Assembly: GCA_028554645.1 (NCBI GenBank)
Contig: JAQOOI010000064.1
Coordinates: 558,001 to 622,000 of the forward strand
Direction of reading: 5' to 3'
Source of the DNA: Omphalotus guepiniiformis
Lineage: Eukaryota > Basidiomycota > Agaricomycetes > Agaricales > Omphalotaceae
Length of the DNA stretch: 64,000 nucleotides
Position 1 is the stretch's first letter, and each line of letters begins with the position of its first letter. Below, piece by piece: positions 47,206 to 57,177 of this stretch. The notes beneath the pieces were generated by a model that searched no databases, was not told the origin of the DNA, and saw only the letters and a program-made list of their open reading frames with translations. Both the position numbers and the translations under genes were made by a program.

Positions 47206-48325
47206 TCAGAAGACTGGTTTCCGCTTGCGAGCTGTAAACTTTGAATCCCTAGGAACGCCCTCTTTTCCTCGTTTACGATATAGCTGCGAGTTCTCATCAG
47301 TATGGAACAGGTCAAACGACAAACCCGCGTACCTCCTTTTTCTTCAATATCCAATCCCTATCTACGACTTTTGCAGACTTCCTTTTTCCTGTCCTGTCCT
47401 TGCGCATTCTTTCTCTTCGCTGCTCGAACCTGGCTTTCTTATCTTCCACCACTTCTCCGTCAAGCCCTTTAGGTATCTGCGTTTGGCCTCCACCACCACC
47501 AACAAATAAACATAAGAAGACTTTCCGTGCTTTATTCGAATTCGGATAGTCCACCACAACACCTCCTCCAAACCCAGCCTTTTGTGCAATCGAGGTTATA
47601 AGATGAATTTGGTCGTCTGAAGAAGGGTAAAACTGGAAGACCGCCCGCGAGGGATTCCGCAGAGCAGAATGTAAAGTTGTGAAGAAACGAGTTAAACGGT
47701 GAGGAGGGGAAGATGTAGGGTGAGATGTTTCTGCGTTCAATAACCATTGCAGCACGGATATACTGCATCAAAGTATAAGCTTCACATCCACAAAGCGATG
47801 AAGATGTCGTACCTGATAGCACCATCGAAACTGCCGGGCCTGAACCCAAAGCCTTGGCCGATATCTTGGAGAAACAAATCACCTTCAACCTCGCGTTCCA
47901 ACGCAACCTCTTACTACAATTTCAAAAACAAAGTTCAGTAATCGAGCTGTTAAACTTACCTAGCATGCTAGGTGCTATATCTACACCAGCCCATATGTGA
48001 CCCTCTTCATCAAGAATTTCGCCGGAAAGTCCTGACCCGCATCCAATATCAAGCAAAAATGCAGGCTCGTCCGGAGGTAGATTGAGGAGCTCTAAGGCTC
48101 GATAGGTCATGTCAGCTTGAATTTGCTGATTCCGAGTGCTATATTGGTACGACGACCAAGAGATGAAGCATGGGTAGCATGAGGCAACCAAGAAACCGCA
48201 CTTTTTGGTGTATTTCTTCGCTTCCGTATCGCCATAGTACTATCATATATCCAGAGTCAGACAGATCAATATGCAACAATGAAACCTACTATTTCAGGGG
48301 GCGCTTGAAGCTCTGGTCTCGACAT
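47206..48325 (-). CDS. BUD23: 18S rRNA (guanine-N7) methyltransferase Bud23
   Basis: SAM-dependent methyltransferase of 40S ribosome maturation. Exons: 48325-48290, 48239-48202, 48138-47960, 47909-47813, 47762-47333 and 47283-47206. Start [20 protein letters not shown] and [20 protein letters not shown], then the SAM motif [65 protein letters not shown], and the diagnostic basic tail [10 protein letters not shown] with [20 protein letters not shown] ending RKPVF. All introns read GT-AG. About 287 residues, normal. Confidence 0.95.
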
Positions 48326-48415
48326 ACTAATAGTCGATGAAAATTTGGTTACTGTACTTGAAAGATTTCAAGAGCGATCGGATTTGTAGTGAGGTTAGGG
48401 TTTACAGACGCGCTC
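48326..48415. promoter_or_regulatory. Very short bidirectional promoter, BUD23 and BET3
   Basis: Only 90 bases separate the divergent start codons. One gene's 5' UTR must overlap the other's promoter. Confidence 0.5.
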
Positions 48416-49196
48416 ATGGCGACAACAACCAAGCAATATCTCGCCCGTGGAGAAGACTTGTGGAAAGGGAGAGCGGAGAAAGTTGTCAGTCATTGCTATC
48501 TTTTCAAAGATTCATGATCTCTCAAATGTACCAGAATGCAGAACTCTTTGCCTTAACGTACGGCGCTCTTGTCGTTCAGCTGATACAGGACTACGAAGAC
48601 TATGCTGAGGTCAATACGCAGCTTGAGAAGATGGGGTACAACATAGGGACGCGACTTATTGAAGACTTTCTAGCCAAGAGCGGCCTTGGCCGGTGTTCTG
48701 ACTTTAAAGAAGTCGGGGAGGTAGTCTCGAAGGTATATACACTTTTCCTTCGTCACCCGTGTCGTTGATAGCTTGTCTTGCTAGGTTGGCTTCAAATCAT
48801 TTTTGAACATAACACCGACGATTATACATGGTGTTCCCCCTCCTGCCTCCCCCAGTCTGCCCACTAGTACAGGATCTGCGTCGCAACCCAATCTAGGATC
48901 GTTCTTCACCTTAACGTTTGATGAAAACCCCCTGGCTGAATTTGTTGAGCTACCTGAGGAAGCACTTGAAGGTGGGTTGTGGTTTAGCAACGTACTATGC
49001 GGTGTCATACGAGGCGCACTCGAGATGGTGAGTACAGGTGCAAAATCAACTCATTCTTGTTCAAACGGTGCTTCAGGTCCAGCTCCAGGTCCAAGCTGAG
49101 TTCCTTTCGGATGTTCTGAGAGGAGATGAGACCACGGAAATACGAGTAAAGTTGATAAAACATTTGGAGGAGGAGGTTCCGGTAGGAGATGATTAG
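48416..49196 (+). CDS. BET3: TRAPP complex subunit Bet3
   Basis: Core subunit of the TRAPP Rab-GEF complexes tethering ER-derived vesicles. Exons: 48416-48484, 48535-48732, 48785-49027 and 49077-49196. Start [20 protein letters not shown], then [90 protein letters not shown] and [20 protein letters not shown]. The Bet3 palmitoylation-type Cys falls in the usual region. A Pro/Ser-rich insertion ([19 protein letters not shown]) interrupts the domain after TIIHGV and makes the protein about 210 residues rather than about 180-190. Confidence 0.94.
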
Positions 49197-49325
49197 CTTA
49201 TTGCGGGGGGCTTCACTGTATTTTGTATGAAATTTTTGTTACCATTACGAGTGGCTAAAATCAACCACCAATGAGATTGCAACGAATAAAATATGATTGC
49301 GAATGGTAGTGCAAACAACATTGCC

Positions 49326-49901
49326 CTAGTACCGATCCAGCTGATTGAGCTTCTTCGCAGTTTTGGCATTAGTTTGGGTATTCTGCCCTCTGACCGGTAA
49401 GTGCATAGCATGCCTCCTTCCGACATAACTTCCAATCATCCTCTGGTGAGCGATATTCTCCCGAATCTCTCTCCTCAGCTCCGACTCGATCCTCAACTCG
49501 CTCAGGGGATCCCGAGATTTTGGCTCTGGAGCCTTCCCTTTCGCGTTGACTGGGGCCTTGCCCTGTCTAACCAACCTTGCCTGCTTCTTCTGCTCCTGTA
49601 AAGCGCGGGCTGCATTGAACTCCGCCTGCAGCTCATGAGACGATTTATTCGGTGGCCGAGGGACGAAATCAGGCGCCGCAAGAGGATAACGAGGAACTGG
49701 CGGGGCTGTTTTCGGAGAAGAAAGGAAAGACGCGAGAGAAGTGACTTGTAAAGGCGTCAAGTCTTTTACTTTGCATCTGTCGTGAATTTGAAACCGAGCA
49801 CAAAGTCGGTGAGAGAGATGATGGCCGACACCATATATTGAGGTCAGCGCAAATCGAGCCAGCTGATTGTCTGGTAAGCTGATACCGAGGATGTGAACCA
49901 T
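49326..49901 (-). CDS. Mitochondrial ribosomal protein uS13m
   Basis: Single-exon gene. The start MVHILGISLPDNQLARFALT is a bacterial-type S13 N terminus, followed by SIYGVGHHLSHRLCARFQI and VKDLTPLQVTSLASFL. The C-terminal half has RRHAMHLPVRGQNTQTNAKT, the S13 RNA-binding signature (GLP.RGQ.T..NA.T). A basic central insert of about 60 residues is typical of fungal mitochondrial S13 (yeast Sws2). ATG at 49901 is the only one fitting the conserved start. About 191 residues. Confidence 0.92.
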   Translation of the reverse strand: MVHILGISLPDNQLARFALTSIYGVGHHLSHRLCARFQIHDRCKVKDLTPLQVTSLASFLSSPKTAPPVPRYPLAAPDFVPRPPNKSSHELQAEFNAARALQEQKKQARLVRQGKAPVNAKGKAPEPKSRDPLSELRIESELRREIRENIAHQRMIGSYVGRRHAMHLPVRGQNTQTNAKTAKKLNQLDRY

Positions 49902-50002
49902 GTCAGCGTCGAAGTTAGCTGAGAGGTTGGTGTCACTGTCAAGTCCCGAGAGCACTGAACGCGCGGGAAAATTCGCATCCGGCTTTCAACCTTCCTCTCA
50001 TC
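49902..50002. promoter_or_regulatory. Short bidirectional promoter, uS13m gene and XAP5
   Basis: 101 bases between divergent start codons; no coding frame. Confidence 0.4.
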
Positions 50003-51272
50003 ATGTCAGCTAACAAAGCAGAAGGTCGGCGCGAAGATGCTCTCGTCAAGCAGCGGGACCAGATGCGGGAGGAGTTCGAACGACAAAAGAAGAATCTCAT
50101 TAACGAGACGGAAAAAGCTCGCCCGTCTTCGAACCGTTTTGTTGGTCAACATGATTCTATGGAGGACTCCCTCAAAAACAGCACTGTTGGTCTCGTACAT
50201 CTTGAAGAGTTCCAGCAGAAGAGGAAGGAGCTTGAAGAAGCCAAAGCCAGAGAGGCGGCGCGCACCAATGAGCTGAAGTATGTTATCACTTATTCCGAAT
50301 CACGTTCACTATGTCTTTCGTGTTTCTGGCGGGTTCAGATGGCTCATAGGTTATGGAGAATTTGTTTAGGGATGAAATAAAGAAGGTGAAGAAGAGGAAG
50401 AAAGCTGCGAAAGCTACCCTTTCGTTTGCTATGGACGATGAAGGCGAAGGCGACGATTCCGCCATTGACACGCCGCGGCGTTCTTCATCGAAAGACAATG
50501 AAGACGCTGATGGAAGCGAACCTCCCCAGAAGCGTAGCAAATTTCGAAAGAATCCTAATGTCGATACCTCGTTCTTACCTGATAGGGACCGCGAGGAGGC
50601 GGAGAGAAAGGAGCGTGAGCGGTTGAGGCAAGAGTGGCTGAGGAAGCAAGAAGAGATGAAGCAAGAAGAAATCGAAATAACCTACTCCTACTGGGACGGA
50701 AGCGGACATCGGAAGAGTGTTACAGTGAGAATCTTTCTCCTCCTCACAACACTGCTCAGATCTCATTTTGCATGGGAATACATACTAGTGTAAAAAGGGA
50801 GATGCTATAAGCACCTTCTTGGAGAAATGTCGCCAACAGTTCCCGGAGCTTCGTGGGGTCGGCGTAGACAATCTCATGTATATCAAGGTCGGCCATTCTT
50901 TTTTGTGTGTCTCTTTGTCCCGAGGGCCGCTGACTCCATACTGTCTGTTTCTAGGAAGATCTCATTATACCTCATGTTAGTCTCATCGCATATTCGTATG
51001 TTCGACTCTTTCTTGACGCAGCTCGATTCTAGCATTACACATTTTATGATTTCATCATTAACAAGGCCCGTGGCAAGTCTGGCCCATTGTTTAATTTCGA
51101 CGTCCACGATGATGTCCGACTCCTTGCTGATGCTACGAAGGAGAAAGACGAATCTCATGCTGGAAAGGTTGTTGAGAGAAGTTGGTATGGGAGGAATAAA
51201 CATATATTTCCTGCGTCAAGATGGGAAGTGTTTGATCCGGAGAGGAATTATGGAAAGTATACACTTGCCTAA
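50003..51272 (+). CDS. XAP5/FAM50-family nuclear protein
   Basis: Conserved spliceosome-associated nuclear protein. Exons: 50003-50281, 50350-50724, 50789-50887, 50955-50975 (21 nt) and 51033-51272. The N-terminal half is charged coiled coil ([36 protein letters not shown]), then [21 protein letters not shown] acidic segment and a basic block. The XAP5 domain is clear: [71 protein letters not shown], and [20 protein letters not shown] ending at YGKYTLA. The first donor is a choice between GTATGT and GTTATC; only the latter keeps the frame. Confidence 0.92.
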
Positions 51273-51461
51273 CTACAGATACTGCTGCGATATTGTAGCT
51301 AGAGTAGAGTAGCAGCCACTACTTATGTCCATGTTTTTATTTAATTTCTTGATATTTTCCTAAAAAGGGTTATACTGCATCGTAATGCGGATGACGTTGG
51401 GCCTTCTCAGTGCAACTACTACCAGACCCACTACGCCGCTCATCTCTCTCTCGCATCCACC

Positions 51462-52398
51462 ATGGCTGGCACCGGAGCTCGCGAAAATGTTTTCGCCACT
51501 CGTATGGCTCTTACGAATACCAAGCTTCGACTAAAAGGGGCTCAGACTGGACACTCATTGCTGGCAAAGAAACGAGATGCTTTGACGACACGGTTTAGAT
51601 CTATTCTCAAGAAGGTCGATGAGGTACGCATGTTTCTTGTATGCATACAGCTCTCACGTATAAACTCACTTCATGACAGGCCAAGAGAAAGATGGGACGA
51701 GTAATGCAACTGGCATCACTATCGATGGCCGAAGTCACATATGCAACAGGAGACATAGCATACTTGGTGCAGGAGCAGGCTAAATCAGCCTCATTCAAAG
51801 TAAAATCGAAGCAGGACAATGTCTCGGGTGTCATTCTCCCAGCATTCGAAGTTGAGCGTGTTCCTGGTTCAGGTTTGTTTCCCAACTCATTCCTCTCAAT
51901 ATGTCGTGTGTCCTCATCAGCAATGCCGCAGATTTTAATCTAACCGGGTTAGGTCGCGGTGGCCAGCAAGTACTCAGAGCGAAGGAAGTGTATGCGAAGG
52001 CAATCGAAACGCTAGTTGAACTAGCATCTCTCCAGACGGCATTCACTATTCTGGATGAAGTCATACGTGCGACGAATCGTCGAGTGAACGCCATTGAACA
52101 CGTAGTCATCCCTCGTCTGGAGAACACGATAAAATACATCATGAGTGAGCTGGATGAAATGGACCGAGAGGAGTTTTTCCGGTATCGACTACTGCTTGAA
52201 TGGGCTATTCTATCCATTAACTAATTTCCTTCTAGATTAAAAAAGGTTCAAGGAAAGAAGAAGAAAGATACGGCTATTCGAGCTGCGGAAGAAGCACAGA
52301 AACAACTCGATGCCTCAACAGCTGCCGTACCTGAGGACACAGGCGAACTTGCATCTTCGGACCTGCTCAGCAGCAAGGATGCCGATGTTATCTTCTAG
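51462..52398 (+). CDS. VMA8: V-type proton ATPase subunit D
   Basis: Central rotor shaft subunit of the V1 sector in vacuolar and other endomembranes. Exons: 51462-51623, 51680-51872, 51932-52181 and 52236-52398. Start [20 protein letters not shown], then [89 protein letters not shown] and [20 protein letters not shown], the family signature. A Lys/Glu-rich tail ends in DADVIF. All introns canonical. About 255 residues, normal. Confidence 0.95.
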
Positions 52399-52774
52399 CG
52401 GTGTACTGTTATTACTCGTGAATTTAGTACTGCAGACTATTATATTCTCTTCAACTTTTGTACTCGTAATAGGATACCACATACTCATCAAGGAATGCAT
52501 GTTGCAAGAAGAACCCGTTGATGGCTGGCCAGAATGATAGTCATTCTTCTGTACTCCGCAAAAACAAGTCTATTCATGACACTCATACTAGTTTTTACGA
52601 GCTAGACTGTATAACCTCAAGGACTACCGTCGACTGAGATGGAATAAACCGTATATCATGTATGGCATAGCGGAATCGAGCATAGATACATGGATTGATT
52701 TTGGTGATAAAGCAAAGAGTCTCAAGGTGTGCCTAACCATTACTGCCGAAGAAAAGTCAGTTTTTGAATGCAAT
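52399..52774. other. Convergent 3' region of VMA8 and RPL26
   Basis: 376 bases between two stop codons of convergent genes; no coding frame supported. Confidence 0.4.
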
Positions 52775-53460
52775 CTATCGTGTAAGTTCACATACGTCAA
52801 CCATCTCAACATCAGCACTGGCTTTGCGGTTCTTCCTCTCCAGGATTGCTCGCCTGGTTCGAAGAATTTGGTTGAGCGTAACAAATAGAGCAGAATAGGA
52901 AAAAAAAGGTAATACCTGTCCTTGTCGAGCTTGATCGTCGTGATCACAACATTGCTGGGGTGAATACCAATGGAGGAAGTGGCACCATTCGACTTGTCCC
53001 TCTGCACACGATCGACGTGAATGACCCATTTCTTCCTGTAAACCTGCGTGACTTTGCCCTCCCGACCCTTGTACTTTCCTCGTACAATCCTAACTTCATC
53101 ATCCTTTCGTATAGGCAGCGAACGAGCACTGAAAACCAATCAATTATTTGCCGAATTCATCGAATTGAAGAGGCGTACACTGTGCTTAGCGCGGAGCTCC
53201 TTCGAGAGAGGAGAGGACATGATCTTTCTCCGGATCGAGGATGGAGCGGAGAAATGAGCCTTGCGGGCTTTACGCCGAGAGGACGAGACGTCTACAGTCA
53301 CGAAATGAAAAGTCAGCCAATGTCTACGGTAAAGTGCATCCAAAGCCACTATCAGCCATCCAGCCCACAACTTCACGGAAAGCAAGCGAAACGGCGAGAG
53401 AATCGGAATGCAAGTCGTAACGGTGTTCCAGAAATGATACCCACCAGCGTTATATTTCAT
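52775..53460 (-). CDS. RPL26: 60S ribosomal protein L26 (uL24)
   Basis: Large-subunit protein near the exit tunnel. Exons: 53460-53445 (16 nt), 53291 to about 53180, about 53129-52916 and 52853-52775. The protein reads [40 protein letters not shown], then [20 protein letters not shown], the KOW motif [20 protein letters not shown] and [17 protein letters not shown], with a tail [14 protein letters not shown]. The second intron, inside KHSARS, has a GT and an AG near its ends but in different registers: CAGTG repeats (minus strand, 53178-53182 and 53127-53131) bound it, and no register gives both GT and AG. Translation from canonical pairing would frameshift a ribosomal protein, so the real junction must differ. 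Confidence 0.93.
53127..53182 (-). repeat. Intron-like segment between direct repeats CAGTG (RPL26)
   Basis: On the minus strand CAGTG lies at 53178-53182 and 53127-53131, 51 nt apart. Joining at the repeat gives [16 protein letters not shown] as in other L26 proteins. Possible terminal pairs are GT-CA, TG-AG or GT-GT, never GT-AG. Confidence 0.62.
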
Positions 53461-53641
53461 TTTTTGCTTGAGGAAAGGGTGTCTTGAGGTTGGCGCAGTT
53501 GGCGTGAAGATTTTGCGTTGGTGGATGTACTGAATCGTGGGAATAATTTACTGCAAATGACGTTGACTCATCGAGCATCACATGGACTTACAACCCAAGT
53601 ATTCAAACAGTAATATACTAGTATTTCAGTGTTCTATTGTC
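53461..53641. promoter_or_regulatory. Bidirectional promoter, RPL26 and FRG1
   Basis: 181 bases between divergent start codons, with no coding frame. Both genes serve RNA/ribosome roles, so shared control is plausible. Confidence 0.4.
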
Positions 53642-54676
53642 ATGTCTTCCGACAAAGTTCGTTCTACGAAGCTCAAATTCAAAGGAGACAAGACGAAGAA
53701 AAAGCGTAAGAGGGAGGATGGAGACGAAGGCGGAGCCAGCAGCAGCCGGCGCAGGGAAGATGACACTGACCCCGATACATGGGTTCTTCCAGAGAACCCC
53801 ACTGAAATACGAGGTCCAACATTTATCTATCATCCCTCAGATCCTTCTCCAATTTGCCTCAGCTTCAACTCTACTACAAACAGGGTCGTTTTACATGCCC
53901 TGGACAAGGACAAGTCTGATGACAGTGAATCAGATCCCAAACTTCTGGACCGAAAACCCACCGATGTATCTCAAGTGTGGGTCACCACGCGGGTAGCAGG
54001 CTCGCCTACTATCAACCTCCGTTCAGGAACTGGTGAAGGAAAGTTCCTTTCCTGTGATGCTCATGGCATCGTATCTGCCGATCGAGACGCAAGGGGACCT
54101 CAGGAGGAATGGTCGCCTGTCATCATGCCTGATGGAATGGTTGCATTCATGAACGTGTATGAAAAGTATCTCAATGTTGATGAAGTTGCAGGCGGTTCTC
54201 TCCAGCTGCGAGGGGACAGTGAAGAAGTTGGGTTCGGAGAGCGTTTCTGGGTGAAGATACAAAACAAATACAAGAAGGAAGCGTATGAAGAGGAGAAGAA
54301 GAAGAAGGAGGGCATGTCGGGCCCACCCAAAATAGATGAGGCTAGCACCAAGTGGGTCGCTACTGCCTTGGTACCCTGTTCATGAGCTGATTGGTGTACG
54401 TCTCTCTAGTCACACTTATCAAGCTTGGGGTGCTGGAAGAAGTGTGGTGTCTGTTGACGATAAGAAAGAAGTAATACAACAATATTTTGGCACGGAACAA
54501 TGAGACTCACGTATTTCTTATTTCTTTCTAGCTCAAGCGCGCGCGGAAAGAGGGACGTTTAGCAGAGGCTTTATTAGATCGACGAGCAAAGCTGAAGAGG
54601 TAAGTCGTAGTTTTTCTGTCTCTTGATCCCTTCATTTATTTAACTTATGGCCTACTACAGTGATCGGTTTTGCTGA
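53642..54676 (+). CDS. FRG1-family nuclear protein
   Basis: Actin-bundling and spliceosome-associated protein with a fascin-like beta-trefoil. Exons: 53642-54351, 54410-54470, 54532-54599 and 54661-54676. Start MSSDKVRSTKLKFKGDKTKK, an FRG1-type basic N terminus, then TWVLPENPTEIRGPTFIYHP, SQVWVTTRVAGSPTINLRSG, GKFLSCDAHGIVSADRDARG, EEWSPVIMPDGMVAFMNVYE, KYLNVDEV and GFGERFWVKIQNKYKKE. The C terminus HTYQAWGAGRSVVSVDDKKE, then LKRARKEGRLAEALLDRRAK ending in LKSDRFC, is diagnostic. The last exon is only 16 nt. Confidence 0.93.
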
Positions 54677-55268
54677 AATGTATTGTGTCAAGTATGTTAG
54701 TGTCTGTCTTTCAAATAGAAGCTAGGACACGATGACAGGAAGTGCTCTCACTTTACAACCCAACGCTTTCAGCCTAAACTAGAACGTGCTCTCAAGCGTC
54801 TACAAAGAAAATTTGTTTCTTGGGGCTGATTGTCACTGCATCAGTGCATGTTAGAGAACGTGTATGCGACTGCGGAGAACGCACGCTGGAGCGACCCAAC
54901 GCGTTTGTAGGTAGCAAGAGCTCTTCGTTTATTGTTACAGCAAATATGAATTCAATTTTGGTCCAGCGCGACACATAAACTACGCGAACGATGAACGATA
55001 GTACAAACTGCACCTTGTGGCAAGGTCCTTCCGCCGGTTCAATTCATTACAATATTCATCTGCATCCAGCCACATAATGTAACGGGGCTTCAACAGTGTC
55101 ATGCGTTCATGTCGAAAATGTAAATAAGGTGGAAACAATGGCGATGTTGTATGTGCTTGAGTTAGAGATATAGGAAGATATGCGAGGACAGAAGATGGAA
55201 ATTAGACTACTTCAACATGACACGCAGGAAAAGTGAGGAAAACATGCGAAAAAGCAATCTGAGAGAAA
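54677..55268. other. Convergent 3' region of FRG1 and Ran, no gene
   Basis: About 590 bases between the two stop codons. No conserved frame or RNA structure was recognised. Confidence 0.4.
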
Positions 55269-56383
55269 TCAAAGATCGTCATCTTCCTCGGGAAGGGGAA
55301 CAGCCTCGGCCTGTATATGGAAATATCATCAGATGCTATCCGCATGAACGATATAAGTAAGTTAGCGTACCTGTTTCAACTCCCGATTGTACTGTTCCAT
55401 GAGCTCAGCATCAACAGCGACTTCAGCAGGGGCAAGCGCAGGAGCGGCGACGAAGTCAAGAGTAGGGTTTCTGATGTACTATGATTAGAAGATATATGCT
55501 ATTCAGGGAATCTCCCAACATACCCAACAAGTTTCCTAGCGAGCCAAAGGAAAGGCTTCTCGAAGTTGTAATTCGATTTCGCCGAGATTTCAAAGTACTG
55601 GAGATTCTTCTTCCGGTGGAAAGTGACAGCACCGGTTTTCACTTTTCGCTCCTGCAAAACGATTGTCACAAAAGGTCTTTGTATACTCGCGTTACTTTGA
55701 CAAACCTTTACATCGACCTTGTTACCGCATAATACGATGGGGATATTTTCACAGACGCGCTCCAAGTCACGGTGCCAATTGGGGACGTTCTTATAGGTGA
55801 TTCGCGATGTGACGTCGAACATGATGATCCCACACTGTCCTTGGATATAGTATCCATCTCGCAAGCCACCGAATTTTTCCTGGCCTGCGGTATCCCAGAC
55901 GTTGAAACAGATCGTGCCAAAGTTGGTCGAGAAGGAAAGAGGGTGAACCTCAACACCAAGAGTGGCTATTAAGGCACACATATGAGATTTTGGCCTCGCC
56001 CATAGTAAATCGCGACACTGAACAATTCAGCGCGCGCGATGAAATTAAATACATACCGATGTACTTCTTCTCGAATTCACCAGTCAAGTGGCGCTGAAGA
56101 AAAGAATCTGAACACCGATCGATAGAGATATTCGGTCGCGCAGGACTTACTTTGACAAAAGTGGTCTTTCCGGTACCACCGTCGCCAACTACAGACGTAG
56201 ACCGCCGTTTCGTGTACATTGTAAAGAATCATCGAGGTTGATTGCACACGATTGAAAGAAAATCGGTACATCGATCAAAGAGAAAGACATCAAGCGCGTT
56301 AAAAAACTTGAAAACAGCTAGTTGAGGTTCACTAACGCACCAAGGACGAGTTTAAATGTAGGAATGGTAGTCTGCTCAGCCAT
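55269..56383 (-). CDS. GSP1: Ran GTPase (Gsp1)
   Basis: Small GTPase directing nuclear transport and spindle assembly. Exons: 56383-56341, 56188-56151, 56093-56057, 55965-55706, 55652-55524, 55470-55371 and 55310-55269. Start [21 protein letters not shown]-loop GDGGTGKTT, effector loop [12 protein letters not shown], switch [46 protein letters not shown] and the acidic C-terminal switch ending EEDDDL. Length about 216, as usual. The first intron is long for this genome (152 nt) but shows no convincing snoRNA. Confidence 0.97.
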
Positions 56384-57177
56384 CGCAAGAAAATCTAGAG
56401 GATAGAGTCAAAGAGAAGAGTTGAACGCAGAAGCAAAGGCGGTAAACCAGATAAGGTTGGAGTCACAGTTTGGTTATGTTTTGCTTCTTACCTCGAAGGT
56501 GAGTCACGACTCACAACAAGTCACGTCACCTTCAGTACAAGTTCCATCACTTGCTAGCGCTTTCTGCGGCTTTGAATGATGTCTACAGACTCGGAGGATA
56601 TCGATCTATGAAGTTAAAAAAATGGCGTACTATGCGTAACACGAGAGTAGATCAGCGATTATCGACAATCAGCGCTCAGCCCCAGCACAACACTGAGCTT
56701 AACTGCAGCGAAGACATCTTCGATGGCATTAATTCCAACAAACATCCTGCCAGTTCTAATTATACTCTGCACGACTTTCTTACGCCCTGATTTCCGAGTC
56801 AGCCTCTCTTGTCATTTACGCTGCCGTTTAACCGGAGCTTACGCATCTATTGCTTTCGCCCGGCACCTACGAAACCACCTCAAATGTTCTATCCTTATTA
56901 CACTACACCTTTCTTCGACGAAAGGGTGTAGAAACGTTCAAGGATGCAGCAAACAAGGCATACTTATATGCACTGTATTGCGACTCTCGTGCGAGAAGGT
57001 TTGAGATACCGGCGGTTGGGGCGATTGTCGGCAGGCTTCCGTGGTCCGTGCCGTGCAGGCGGCAAAGAATCTCATCGCAATTATTAATTGCGAGTATTTA
57101 TTGAGAGGCAAACCCGTTTCCGCTGGGTTTTCCCCAGAGCAAAGCTTCTGCACGACTCCCTCACGAATTCGACCAGG
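56384..57177. other. Intergenic between Ran and DHA2 transporter
   Basis: About 790 bases, divergent promoters. Small frames show no conserved motif. No gene is supported. Confidence 0.35.

Noticed and set aside
55700..56400. snoRNA in the 152-nt first intron of Ran
   Set aside because: No matching C and D boxes or H/ACA pattern was found.
56551..57104. Small frames between Ran and the DHA2 gene
   Set aside because: Overlapping frames on both strands, none with recognisable family features.
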